Shown here: piece by piece, positions 10,601 to 21,630 of the stretch
Layout: every line of letters begins with the position of its first letter
Numbering within the stretch: position 1 is the stretch's first letter
Source: Palaemon carinicauda
Taxonomy: Eukaryota; Arthropoda; Malacostraca; Decapoda; Palaemonidae
Assembly (NCBI RefSeq): GCF_036898095.1
Contig: NC_090743.1
Span: 20,737,479-20,801,478 of the forward strand
Direction: 5' to 3'
DNA: 64,000 nucleotides
Made by a program: the position numbers and the translations under genes
Notes under the pieces: generated by a model
The model's database searches: none
Told to the model about the DNA's origin: nothing
The model's input: only the letters and a program-made list of their open reading frames with translations

Positions 10601-13600
10601 TTTTGGATTTTAAGTGGCCATTATCGTTTATTTTCTTTCTATGAGGATTGATAAGCATTTATTTAAAATCTTGACAGTTTGCCTCTGATTGCGATGCGAC
10701 AAACGCAGTCTCAGATTCTTTGAGTTTATTATTTTTTGCTCTATTAAGTGTTGTTCAACATTCTTCTGATTCTACTGAATTAACAGTGCAACAGTTTGCT
10801 CCTCATATTAGAAGTGCAATAGGTGACTTGTGGAACAAAGGTTGCTCAGTACTCACAATATAGCTTGTAGAGGCCAGGTTTGTAATGTAGAACTCAGATA
10901 TGAGGAATTATATACGGATAGAAGAGAAAAAGATAAAAGTCTCATAAAGGAGCTAAGAAAGATTTTGATAGGACAACGTATAGTAGTTTTTTCAGATGAC
11001 AGAACTCTTGTTAAAGTTACTTCTCCATTTTCCCACTCTACTTGCGTTTTCTCCCATTCGACTTTTACTGTTCCCAACCACGCATACAATTCCCCCTGAG
11101 GTGCAACTTACTTGGCAGTGAAATATTGATATTTCAAATAAGAAGTGATTTGATTTGAAATATTTATTCCCACCTACCTAGGGTGGCTTTGTGCTCTCTG
11201 TGTGGTAAGAGTGTGTCTCTGTCGGGTGCTTTGCAGTACCCCAAGGCCTGTCAACAAATAACACTTGAGTTTAGTATTTGTTGGAAGTGACAAAGCCCTT
11301 GCTGTGCTTATCAGCTTCTATCCCACTTCTGTCTCCTGTGGGTATGAACTCCATTGAGGTCTTGTTTCTTTCTATTGAGAAAAAGATATGATGCCTACTC
11401 TTTGGGAGAATATGGTGGGCCATCAAAAGACCTCAACTATTTTAGGCTTTATGCATCATAATTCTCACATTAGTACCTCCACAATTCTGCCTCCAGCTAT
11501 GTTGCTACCTGTTTCTGTGGTTGTCCCTGCTCATATGTTTGTTGTTTTACCCAATGTGACATCTGGTAATTTTTTTGCTCTTATTACTGAACATGCATAA
11601 ACATCTGCCCCTACACCTAGTGTTATCTTTATTCTGGGGCCTGCTACTCCTACTGTTCCTTCTTTGATGCCTCCTCTGTCAATTCTAGTGGTTGTGGAAT
11701 CACTTAACTCCTTTCTCCGCCCTGCTCAGCCAAGTTGCCAGCATCCCGTCTTGATAAGTTTTTAGGCGAGTTTTCCTTTATTCTGAAGGCCTCTCCTATT
11801 TAGGCTAGTCCTGTCACCTTTGCTTCCTAACCTGTTTCTGCTTTTGTGATTCCATATTTTCTTCTTCAGAACTTATTTTTTATGTGTTTTCAATCAAAGG
11901 AAGATGCTTTTCAAAGGATTCTCTTTTTTTTCAAGGATACCAAATTTTCCCCTCTATGAACTCAATCCCTCACAAGACTGATAGTAATTTGGCCTTTCAT
12001 TTGCTATGAAGCAAAATCCAGGAGTTTCAATCTGAGTATGTGCGTACACCTGAAGTAGTAGACGACAGTTCTTGCCTATTCTCTTACCTGGCTGTACTTT
12101 CCCAACCGTCCCTTAAAGCAAAATTGTAGCAAAACATAACAATGCAAAGTCACTGTCCATCTGCTTACCTTTAGCCATATAGTCCTTTTTGAGTAACCAC
12201 TACTACACAGAACCTATTTCTTTCCTCTTGTTGACATATGAAAAATGAAGGCCGTTACATCTTGTGTAACTTCCTTATTCCCATAGGAAATGCAAACTTT
12301 TTGCACAGCCGTAGGAAAGAATTACCAAGGATTTTTTAAAGATTTATCATGGGGTGTTTACAACAGTACAAGTTCTTCGTCAGACTTCCTTCTCCTGAAC
12401 ATAATGCTCTTATCTCTCAGACTCTTCTATTTGGCAAGTGCCCTGATAACATGCACTTTGCCTGATGGCACCAATGAATCCATTCACATTGTTTCTAATT
12501 TAGTGTTGTAAAGAATGGAACAACTTTACTCTAATTGCAGTAAGTTATTTACTAAAGGACAAAAACTAGCCGGGATCTTGGCACTGCCATTAGGTCCTCT
12601 ACTTGATGAAACCAGCCTTTGCCTTATTACCAAACATAGCAAAGAATGATTAGAAGACAAAAGCCTAACTAGACCTGTTTTATTCTCTACTTTAGATTCA
12701 ATTGTTGCTTGAAGCCCAAAGGAAATTCCCATGTGGTCCAGTTAGGGTATGAAATTCCTACTTTTCAAGAAATTTACCGTTCGGAGACAAATTAAAGAAC
12801 GTTTTGAAGCAGCATTAGGGTTGATTCACATTACTGGTCCCATCACGCTCCAGTCTTGGTTCGCTCTCGGTTTGGTCTAGGCACTGGGGTGTTCACACCC
12901 TTGGTCCGATCAGTGTCTTAGCAAAATTGTAGATATAAGGAAGAAGCATAAATGTATAGTAATATTATTCAATGACTAGGAAATGTATGTATGCAGTGAA
13001 CATTAGCCTGTTATTGTACATATTGATTTTTCTCTATCATGACCGGAGCAAAACTGGAGCGAGAGCGGACTGTGCCTCCTGTGAATGCTTCCATTTAAAT
13101 TAATTTAACAATATTTGACCGGACCGTGACTGGAGCGAGAGCGGAGGGTGACCGGACCGTTATTGTGAATCAGCTTTTAGGAATAATTCCGTTTTTATTT
13201 TAAAAACGTCATGGCCTTCTTACCGAATAATTTGGTAATTCAATCTCACTGTGATATACTGCAGATGAGGCTTTACTACCTTTATTAATGGTAAGAACCC
13301 ATGTCGTCTGGGTAGTGGCCACATCTTTCTATTTTTTTAATACCCTCTCCTTTGAAAAACTCTGAAGTGCACCCCATCGGTGGTGCAGTTCAATATTTTC
13401 TTCCTTCTGTCTTAAAGACATCTATATTATTTACGATTCTTGCTGTACATTACCGGTATGTCTTTTAGTCGCTGTACATGACATTTGAGCTTGAATCTAA
13501 TGGTAGTTATATCCTACCCGTTATTTTTCCTTCAAGATATCCTTGTGTTGAGTTATAACGGAACGTAGTGGTACACATTATTGTATATAGGAGACGCTCT

Positions 13601-14119
13601 TTAAAATGTTAGGATTTTATTTTAGTCTGTTGGATAAGAAAAATCAAATTTTCTTGAAGTTCCACCTCCCATTTGAAGTATAATGTACATGAATATAAGG
13701 AATTCCTTTATGAAAATTGTGTACATTGGATACTATAAAACCCAATATTTAGTTGTATAAATGAAATTACGTTAAGAAATGGGTAAATCGGAGGTCTACA
13801 GATATGTATAAGATATTGAAAAAGGGAAAAAAAAATATTAGATTACTCACCGAACATATACGCCTATCCAGTGCCCCCTCACATGCTGGATCTTCTGAGG
13901 TACAGAAATCTGAGATCTCAACGCATTTGGTCACTCCATTCCTTGTGCACTGCACAGAGTTCCTGTCGCAATCGCTGTTCTTCCATGCCTGGTCAAGAGA
14001 CGGAAAATATCAGTTCTCGAAGACGCACTTATAATGAACAACATGATCAGTCCTGCTTGAGTATCTCTAAAGTGGAACATATTAATTATGTATCTCCGTG
14101 ATACAAGGATCTTGTAATT

Positions 14120-14198
<79 letters not shown>

Positions 14199-14221
14199 AT
14201 TCACACATCCATATATATATA

Positions 14222-14280
<59 letters not shown>

Positions 14281-14939
14281 GAATGGCCTTTTCGCTTCTA
14301 GATAGCTTGAGATTTAATAGAAAGGCGAACGAAAGTGGATACTTGAAATATTTTTTTTTACTGTGCTTTCGGAATCAACAATTCCCATCATCAGAGCTAG
14401 AAATATGAACATAAAATATAAATCAACAGACATAATTACGTTAAATCAATGAAATTGAAGAGGCAAGAATCATAACCAATACATCAAAAATAAAATTAAG
14501 TGAATGAAATATTCTAAAGGAAAAAGACAGATATAGAAATCAAAGAAAATGCTATAATGTTAGAAATATACTTTATTGTTTTTATTTTTAATCGTTATTA
14601 ACGACATATTAGAATTGAAATAACTTTCATAAACCAAACTTACATCACACAACTCTGAATCCTCGTCCGAAGCATCAGGGCAGTCTTCGTCCGAGTCGCA
14701 GATGTACCGATGGGGGATGCATTTCTCGTTGGTGGAGCAAGCGATCTCCGAAGGGTCGCAATCGATGGCCACTAAGCGACAAGCGAGAGAATTTATATAA
14801 AATTTTAGGATAACAAGAGGGAAGTATTTTAATAATACTATCACGCCAACATCAACAATAACTGAAATATTGATAGAAATTCATTAAACTCACCCGATAC
14901 TGCTACGCAGACCAGCAGAAGAAGAGCAATCAACTTCAT
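7475..14939 (-). CDS. Secreted LDLa-LDLa-C-type lectin domain protein, eight coding exons (313 codons)
   Basis: Coding exons are 14939-14894, 14771-14644, 13988-13851, 10250-10190, 9715-9579, 9174-9066, 8623-8518 and 7691-7475. Every junction has GT/AG ends and the phases agree throughout. The protein starts with a signal peptide (MKLIALLLLVCVAV). An LDL-receptor class A module with six cysteines and an acidic SDEDCPDASDED calcium cage follows, then a second six-cysteine module that lacks this cage. A short linker leads to a C-type lectin-like fold with CPSMY, the WIGG motif (FWIGGYF), GWTWLDD and the final cysteine pair. No EPN or QPD motif is seen, so classical calcium-dependent sugar binding is doubtful. 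Such proteins in arthropods are generally extracellular and often linked to immunity; that role is inferred. Introns are full of repeats. Confidence 0.92.
8518..8623 (-). CDS. Lectin gene exon 7: WIGG-containing core
   Basis: The acceptor is TTTTTTCCAG and the donor GTAAAA. It encodes LPSDFWIGGYFKNTTGW and TWLDDSPME, the most recognisable part of the C-type lectin fold. One N-linked glycosylation site (NTT) is visible. Confidence 0.92.
9066..9174 (-). CDS. Lectin gene exon 6: helix region
   Basis: The acceptor is TTTTTCCTACAG and the donor GTAAAG. It encodes MSWGESREFCKVLGGDLLTF and about 16 more residues, matching the W-x-A-x-x-x-C-x-x-x-G-G-x-L pattern of the C-type lectin fold. Confidence 0.92.
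9579..9715 (-). CDS. Lectin gene exon 5: start of C-type lectin fold
   Basis: A strong acceptor (CTATTTCTATTCCACAG) and donor GTAAGT bound 45 codons. They include CPSMYTLVGDQCISIFY, the N-terminal cysteine pair and first strand of a long-form C-type lectin domain. The NES sequence near the start is a possible glycosylation site. Confidence 0.9.
9940..10158. repeat. 32-bp intronic minisatellite
   Basis: About seven imperfect copies of a unit close to 'cttataaacagaacatttta' plus 12 bases ('tctgtaacctta'). It lies in the intron between lectin exons 4 and 5, just before exon 4. Confidence 0.85.
10190..10250 (-). CDS. Lectin gene exon 4: linker
   Basis: The acceptor is CTATTGCAG and the donor GTAAGT. 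It has 20 codons plus one base. Its phase 0 start and phase 1 end are exactly what is needed to join exon 3 to exon 5. The sequence (KLSNITLGPVV) has a glycosylation site NIT and no domain signature. Confidence 0.8.
10580..12780 (+). pseudogene. Possible heavily decayed retroelement in lectin intron 3
   Basis: The plus strand gives discontinuous protein-like stretches in changing frames, with Pro/Ser-rich text around 11400-11750 and LFGKCPDNMHFA near 12425. Stops and shifts are frequent. The pattern suggests an old gag-like or other coding element, but no diagnostic motif is visible and I cannot name the family. Short open frames here should not be annotated as genes. Confidence 0.25.
12822..13172. 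mobile_element. Non-autonomous element with terminal inverted repeats (351 bp)
   Basis: The left end begins TGATTCACATTACTGGTCCC. The right end, read on the other strand, begins TGATTCACAATAACGGTCCG. The similarity continues for about 30 bases, and sub-terminal 'ggagcgagagcgga' motifs repeat near the right end. It has no coding capacity. Flanks show no clear target-site duplication. It lies in intron 3 of the lectin gene. Confidence 0.6.
13178..13800. other. Intron sequence without recognised content
   Basis: AT-rich lectin intron 3 sequence upstream of the exon 3 donor. I see no tandem repeat, exon or match to other families in the window. Confidence 0.5.
13851..13988 (-). CDS. Lectin gene exon 3: second, degenerate LDLa module
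   Basis: The acceptor is CTTGACCAG and the donor GTGAGT; the exon is exactly 46 codons in phase 0. Six cysteines are spaced like an LDLa module (C-x6-C-x7-C-x6-C-x6-C-x8-C). The calcium-binding DxSDE segment is absent and replaced by EGALDRRIC. Confidence 0.85.
14122..14278. repeat. (TC)n then (AT)n microsatellite pair
   Basis: About 74 bases of TC, a short unique spacer, then about 70 bases of AT with small interruptions. It is intronic to the lectin gene. Confidence 0.95.
14644..14771 (-). CDS. Lectin gene exon 2: canonical LDLa module
   Basis: The acceptor is GTCGCTTAG and the donor GTAAGT. The residues include CSTNEKCIPHRYICDSDEDC followed by PDASDEDSELC. This has the six cysteines and the acidic calcium-binding residues (D-x3-D-C-x-D-x-SDE type) of a functional LDL-receptor class A repeat. 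Confidence 0.92.
14894..14939 (-). CDS. Lectin gene exon 1 (coding): signal peptide
   Basis: ATG at 14939 is followed by AAG and a hydrophobic core, LIALLLLVCVAV, then Ser. The donor is GTGAGT in phase 1. The exon length matches the usual signal-peptide exon of secreted arthropod proteins. An acceptor-like CAG at 14969-14967 suggests the exon begins at 14966 with a 27-base 5' untranslated part. Confidence 0.88.
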
Positions 14940-15002
14940 CCTGTCAATGAGATTCTCCGATCAAACCTGAAATTTGAAAGTTACTGATAACCCGTCAAGA
15001 AG

Positions 15003-15198
15003 TTTTTATTGGAAACGTCCCTGCCTGGCGATCTGCTGGGCTTAGGTTAGATTATTGTATTTCTACAACCTCACTATCCTTGTGAGCTAAGAATGGAAGG
15101 TTTCCGGGAGCCTAAAGGTCTACCTGCTGAATCATGTGCAGCCATTTCCTGGTCCTCCCTTGTCCTAGCTTTGGTGGAAGGGGTCTTGGGCGATGATC

Positions 15199-15200
<2 letters not shown>
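15003..15200 (+). repeat. SINE-B copy
   Basis: It matches the body of the element at 1-210 in the opposite orientation (for example 'cctcactatccttgtgagct' and 'gggcgatgatcat'). The tRNA-like head is not recognisable at the left edge. Its 3' end runs directly into an (AT)n microsatellite. Confidence 0.75.
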
Positions 15201-15266
<66 letters not shown>

Positions 15267-15269
15267 TAT

Positions 15270-15348
<79 letters not shown>
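15199..15348. repeat. (AT)n microsatellite
   Basis: About 150 bases of AT with a few interruptions, starting at the 3' end of SINE-B. Confidence 0.95.
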
Positions 15349-15351
<3 letters not shown>

Positions 15352-15624
15352 CATCAATCAGCCTTAGTCAATAGGTCAAGCTTTATGGTCTCGTGTTGAA
15401 CATAGAAAAACTTTAGCGTCGCTTTAACCAGCCTTAGTACTCTGCTGCAGTTCTCACGTCTCAATCCAACAATGAACGTTATTTGCATAATAGAATCGCC
15501 GTGTTTCCAAATTCTTCATAATGTTAATATGCTTTTTATACAAAAAATTGCATGCTTACTGTTGTCTCCCATTCCGTAGGTATAATTTTTTCTTCCAATA
15601 AAATGGCCAAGAAACTCCACGCAT

Positions 15625-15627
15625 GCA

Positions 15628-15672
<45 letters not shown>

Positions 15673-15990
15673 GTTGTTGTTGTTGTTCTTGTTTGGAAAA
15701 AATAGGATGCTACAATGCCAAGGGCTCCTATCTTGAAAAAATAACCCAATGAAGAAAAAATAAGGAAATTAATAAATTTCATAGGAAGTAATGAATACTG
15801 AATGTAATAAAATATCATAAAAAACTGTAACAACTTCAGAATAGATCTACCATATATAAACTATTAAGAGAGACTTGAGTCAGCCTGTTAAACATAATTC
15901 GCTAAAAAATCTGAACATCTGAAGTTCCATCTATTCTATTGCCAGATCAGGAGGATCATTCCAAAATAATCCAGCCCCTTGTCAAAGTAA
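15625..15990 (-). repeat. LINE-1 3'-end fragment
   Basis: An (ATT)n/(GTT)n tail is followed by the LINE-1 3' untranslated region and the start of its C-terminal coding region ('ctgaagttccatctattcta' region). It is comparable with 1928-2290 and diverged. A SINE-A copy abuts it. Confidence 0.7.
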
Positions 15991-15995
15991 TACAC

Positions 15996-16032
<37 letters not shown>

Positions 16033-16402
16033 TTGCTAAGCTACAACCCTAGTTGGAAAAGCAGGATGCTATAAGCCCAGGGGCTCCAACAGGGAAAATA
16101 GCTCGGTGAGGAAAGGAAAAAAGGAAAAATAAAATATTTTAAGAATAGCAACAGCATTAAAATAAATATTTCCTATATAAACTATAAAATTATAACAAAA
16201 CAAGAAAGAGAGAAATTAGATAGAATAGTGTGCCCGAGTGTACCCTCAAGCAAGAGAACTCTAACCCAAAACAGTGGAAGACCATGGTACAGAGGCTTTG
16301 GCACTACCCAAGACTAGAGAACAATGGTTTGATTTTGGAGTGTCCTTCTCCTAGAAGAGCTGCTTACCATAGCTAAAGAGTCTCTTCTACCCTTATAAAC
16401 AT
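15996..16402 (-). repeat. SINE-A copy, 5' truncated
   Basis: The (ATT)n tail comes first, then 'gctacaaccctagttggaaa' and the conserved body up to 'ctcttctacccttat'. The 5' third of the family is missing. Confidence 0.85.
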
Positions 16403-16642
16403 GATAGGATGTCGTTGGGACATTTCTCCTACGTTGAAGTTGTGGAATTTCCTCCCTGTGTCCTGAAGTCTTTCTTTGAATAGAGGTGAATCACGTGTTA
16501 TATTTGATGACTGTGAATTCATTTCTTATATATATTTTTTCAGGTTCTGGTTAGATATTGGCGTTGGTTCAAATCTCATTTGGTTTTGTAGAAGATTCTT
16601 CACTGATTTTGATTTAGAATTCACCATGAAGTGGACCACTAG

Positions 16643-16692
16643 ATTCTCTAATAATAATAATAGCAATAATAATAATAACGATAGCGATGATG

Positions 16693-16743
<51 letters not shown>

Positions 16744-16815
16744 GCGACGATGATGATAATAATAATAATAATAATAATAAAAATAAAATGATTATAATAA
16801 TATTATCATATTAAC

Positions 16816-16850
<35 letters not shown>
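16643..16850. repeat. (AAT)n microsatellite with GAT variants
   Basis: About 200 bases of AAT/GAT trinucleotides in several tracts. The poly-Asn/Asp reading frame across it is an artefact. Confidence 0.95.
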
Positions 16851-16851
<1 letters not shown>

Positions 16852-17321
16852 TGTTATATTTTTACCTAATCGTCAGCCGTGTTGGAAGTCAAGGCCAGGC
16901 ATTCCATCTTTCGGTCATTACTCCCGCCTTGCCTCCGTATATACAGTACAAAAGCTATGCTCTTCAATTTCATGCAATCATCAGGTATAGGAGCTTTAAA
17001 TATGTTGAGGTGTATATGTTGTTTACGCTCCCTTTTTTTTCATTTGATCTTGTAATCGAAAAATAATTTGAGTCTTGATTCTTCAGTCTATATAAATTGC
17101 AATTATTCTTTTAATCGTTGTTCAAATGTACCACTGAGACAGAAATATAGTACTTTGTCTATTCTTGGATGTTATGATGTATTCTTACTTAAGTGTCTTC
17201 GTCATGAAATGCTGGTCGGACCAGGAATACTGGCAGGAGAATGCATTAGAATAATAAAGATAAGAATAGAGTTGCTTGTTAAATAAATGAGAAAATATTT
17301 TATACATGCTCGTGCACACAC

Positions 17322-17374
<53 letters not shown>

Positions 17375-17447
17375 TATACATATACATATATATATATATA
17401 TCATATCCTACGCCTATTGACGCAAAGGGTCTCATATATATATATAA

Positions 17448-17501
<54 letters not shown>

Positions 17502-17530
17502 TGCATATATGTATATATATATATACACAT
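17322..17530. repeat. (AT)n microsatellite enclosing an RTE 3'-tail fragment
   Basis: Two AT tracts flank about 35 bases at 17400-17435 that are the reverse complement of the RTE-like LINE terminus at 24533-24560 ('gcgtcaataggcgt'). Confidence 0.85.
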
Positions 17531-17589
17531 TATATATGTGTGTAAGTGTGTATAGACTGGCATAGAAAGACCATAAACAAAACGTGTTT

Positions 17590-17647
17590 AGGATATATCT
17601 GAGGACATTGTCCTACTGTGGACTAGAACGGCTGATGATGATGAAGA

Positions 17648-17718
<71 letters not shown>
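17590..17718. repeat. SINE-C edge fragment followed by (AT)n
   Basis: 'tactgtggactagaac' at about 17611-17628 is the reverse complement of the start of the SINE-C copy at 53796. An AT tract of about 68 bases follows. Confidence 0.55.
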
Positions 17719-17721
<3 letters not shown>

Positions 17722-17732
17722 TGTGTGTGTGT

Positions 17733-18405
17733 GTTGTTATTATTGTTATTATTATTATTTTATTTTATTTTATTTTTAGCTAAGGTACAACCCTAGTTGG
17801 AATAGCTGTATGCTATGAGCCCAATTTCTCCAGCGGGGGAAATGTAGCCCAGCGAGGAAAGGAAATAGATAAACTACGAGAAGTTGTGAATAATGGAAAT
17901 GAAATATTTTAAGAAAGTAACAACATTAAAATAAAGCTTTCTATGTAAACTATAAAAACTTGAAAATAAGAAGAAGAAAAATAAGATAGAATAGTGTGCC
18001 CAAGTGTATTCTCAAGCAAGATAACTACAATCCATGACAGTGGAAGACCATGGTACGGAGACTATAGCACTACCCAAGACTAAAGAACAATGGTTTGATC
18101 TTTTGAGTGTCCTCCTAGAAGAGCTGCTTACCATAGCTCGTCTCTTCTACCCTTACCAAGAGGAAAGTACCCACTGAACAATTACAATGTAGTATATAAT
18201 CCCATGGGTGAAGAAGAATTATTTGGTAATCTCAGAGTTGTCAGGTGTATGAAGACAGAGAAGAATATGGAAGGAATAGGCCAGACTATTCAGTGTATGT
18301 GTGGTTAAAAGAAAAATGAGCCGTAACCGGGGAAGGAATCCAGTGAATTACTGTTTGGTCAGTCAAAAGACACAATAACAAGCTACTGTTAGTGTCTATA
18401 TATAC
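17733..18405 (-). repeat. SINE-A, near full length
   Basis: It is an ATT/ATTTT tail followed by the complete family body, including 'ggaagaccatggtacgga', 'gagctgcttaccatagctc' and the 5' part around 'ggccgtaacc'-like text. It has no coding capacity. The tail matches that of LINE-1. Confidence 0.85.
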
Positions 18406-18518
18406 TTTCCTCCCACACTTGGAGAGTATATAAAATACACCTAGGTAGTGCTACATAATAAGCAAAATACTTAAAACACTAAAAAGTCTTACAGGCTATT
18501 GAAAAAATTTCAACTTAC

Positions 18519-18604
18519 GAAAACGAACGTCTTCCTTTCGAGAACGCTGGAAATGCAGTGATCAAGACTGCACTGGACCGCAGCAGAGCAGGTACTGAAT
18601 TACT
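18519..18604 (-). promoter_or_regulatory. Candidate 5' untranslated exon and start site of the lectin gene
   Basis: On the minus strand an arthropod-type initiator (TCAGT, 18606-18602) precedes about 85 bases without ATG. These end at a strong donor, GTAAGT, at 18518. It would splice to the acceptor at 14967. No TATA box is visible. This is inferred from spacing and splice signals only. Confidence 0.35.
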
Positions 18605-19074
18605 GATAGTGATTCTGTGACTCTAACCCTCCCGTTCTTCCCTTGCTCTCTGTCTTGTTCTATGGCTCCAGGGCATTTCTCATACGGCCCTCCCAAAAGT
18701 ATATCCAGTCATGTGACCTTGAAGACCGGGGAAAGACGTAGGAGATTCGCAAACATGTTATTTACCCTTCTTGCCACCTTCAGTAGTCACTAACCTCCGG
18801 CCAGCCGGCCTTTTCGATGAAACGTTCCTACTTCCAACGTGGCGTTAGAAATTTAGTCTTTGCTTTAATAATAATGAATATGATTTTACGATAAGTTACA
18901 TTCGCTCAATTTATTTTTATTTTCTTTTTAATTTTTGAATTTTAATAGTTTGGTATAGTTATTCAAAAGAAATATTTAGGCCTACCCTTCCTCAGCAGGT
19001 AAATAATCGGTAGGACTTCAAAAGTTCAAACTTGCTGCGAATATTTTATGCTGAACAGGCTGACATAAAACTCT

Positions 19075-19263
19075 TTTTATAGTTAATTTATGAAAGATAT
19101 ATTTCAAGGTTGTTAATTTTCTTGAAATATGTCATTTTAATTATTCATTATTTCCCTTTTGGTTTATTTATTTACTCATTTCCTTTACTCGCATGGCTAT
19201 TTTCCGTGTTGGAGCCCTTGGGCATATAGCATCCTGCTTTTCCAATTAGGGTTGTAGCTTAGC

Positions 19264-19305
<42 letters not shown>

Positions 19306-19364
19306 TGATGATGATGATGATAGTAATAATAATGATGATGATGATGATAATAGTAATAATAATA

Positions 19365-19398
<34 letters not shown>

Positions 19399-19400
19399 CG
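19075..19400 (+). repeat. SINE-A/LINE-1 3' end with long AAT/GAT tail
   Basis: A 3' terminal fragment ('ggttgtagcttagctaat' near 19250-19268) leads straight into about 135 bases of AAT, then GAT repeats. Upstream sequence belonging to the element fades out near 19075. Confidence 0.75.
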
Positions 19401-19566
19401 ACAACAACAACAACAAGGACCATTCTGACGCCAACAAACAACCCATAAACCAAGGATTTCGAACCCGAAGGAACAGAGAACCCTATATTGGCCTTGCTTC
19501 TAAGTATCGTGGCGAGGATTTCAATGTCAGGGGTCAGCCATGAACCCCAAAAAGAAGACCGAGTGG

Positions 19567-19594
19567 CTGCGGACAAGAGCTCATCATCATCATC

Positions 19595-19642
<48 letters not shown>

Positions 19643-19750
19643 TTTTATATTAAAATCCACACTTATATATGTTGTATATTTTAAAGATAGCAGGAGCTTT
19701 TGCACTTTTTCCTAAGTGCCTATCCAGCTGTGGACAAGAGCTCATCATCA

Positions 19751-19812
<62 letters not shown>

Positions 19813-19977
19813 GGTATTAAAATCCACACTTATATGTGTTGTATATTTTAAAAAATAGCAGGAGCTTTCGCACTTTTTCCAAAATGCCTCTTCAGCTGAA
19901 GAGGCACTTTGGAAAAAGCGTGAAAGCTCCTGCTATTTTTTAAATAAACAACACATATAAGTGTGGATTTTAATACC
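19567..19977. repeat. Snap-back palindrome with tandem half copies and (ATT)n tracts
   Basis: The segment 19813-19977 is a near-perfect inverted repeat centred on 'cttcagctgaag' with almost no loop. One arm recurs singly at 19648-19735. 'ggacaagagctcatcatc' follows or precedes each unit at about 19571 and 19732, with (ATT)n tracts between them. Confidence 0.8.
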
Positions 19978-20002
19978 CAAGATCAACAGACACGGCATGG
20001 TG

Positions 20003-20003
<1 letters not shown>

Positions 20004-20056
<53 letters not shown>

Positions 20057-21586
20057 GATCATCTAGCCAAGCTATAACCCTAGTTGGAAAAACAGGATCC
20101 TATAAGCCCAAGGGCTTTTATAGGGAAGAATAGCCCAGCGTGGAAAGGATAGAATCCACGAGAAGTAATGAATAATTGATATAAAGTATTATAAGATCAG
20201 TAGCTATGAAGAGAGACTTATGTCAGCCTGTTCAACTTAAACATATTCGCTGAAAGTTTGAACTTCTGAAGTTCCAATGATTTAACTGCCTGATTCGGGA
20301 AATTATACCACAATCTAGTTATAGCTGGAATAAAACTTTTCGAGTATTATGTAGTATTGAGCCTTAAAATGGAGAGGACATGACTGTTCGAATTAACTGC
20401 ATACCTATTATTATGTGATGGATGATACTGTCTGGGAAGATCTGATTGCAAAGAATGGTCACAGTTATGAAAAATTTTATGCAACATGTATAAGAACTAT
20501 ATAATTGAACGATATATCTGTTAATATCTATTTCAGGAATAAGAAATTGGTTACCGAAAAACAAGAAAGACTTATCTCCATAAACCATTTTTTTTGTGCA
20601 ATTGAAGAAGAAACGGACCGATTGTGTTTTTCGAAAGTGAATTTGCTATCAATAATCACTTCTAAAATTTCGAAAAGTTGTATATGGTTAAAGTAACATT
20701 ATCAATGCTGAGATATGGATGTTGAGTAGCTACTGTTCTCAAACTACTTACAATCATACTTTGAGTTTTGTTACGGTTCAACTTCATGCCCCATAATTTG
20801 TACCATACACTAATTTTAGCTAGAGCTCTATTGAGGGATTTAGTAACGCCAGATCTGCATTCAAAATATGGAATTGTTCTGAGAGAGTTGGCCAGGTCAC
20901 CAACCACCCGTTGAGATACTATTGCTAGAGAGTTATTAGGCCCCTTGACTTACCAGACAATACTATATTTGATCCCTGGTTACGGTTCATTTTTTCTTTG
21001 CCTACACATACACAGAATTGTCTGGGATATTCTTTCCACATTCGCCTCTGCCATATACCTGCCATCTCTGAGATTACCAAACAATTCTTCTTCCTTCAAA
21101 GTTAAAGTTAAAATTCTTTACTCCATCATAAAATGGTTATTCTGTTAGTCAAGGGGTTAACTACTGCACTGTAATTGTTCCGTGGCTGCTTTCTTCTTGG
21201 TAAGGGTAAAGAGACTCTTTAGGTATAGTAAGCAGGTCTTCTCGGAGAAGGACACTCCAAATTCAAACCATTGTTCTCTATTTTTGGGTAGTGCCATAGC
21301 CTCTGTACCATGGTCTTCCTCTATACTGGGGCTAGAGTTCGCTTGCTTAAAGGTACACTCGGGCACACAATTTTATCGTATTCCTCTTCCTCTTTTTTTT
21401 TTTTTTCAGTTTTTATAGCATATAAATGAAAGATATATTTGAATGTTGTTACTATTCTTAAAATATTTTTTTTTAATTGTTCGTTGCCTTTTATTGTAGT
21501 TTATTTTTTTGCTTCCTATCCTCACTGGGCTCTTTTTCCTTGTCGGAGCCCCTGCTTTTTCACCTAGGGATGTAGCTTAACTATTG

Positions 21587-21630
<44 letters not shown>

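Noticed and set aside
10830..11099. 89-codon plus-strand frame in lectin intron 3
   Set aside because: No recognisable domain, no splice context, and it lies in a stretch that looks like a decayed element.
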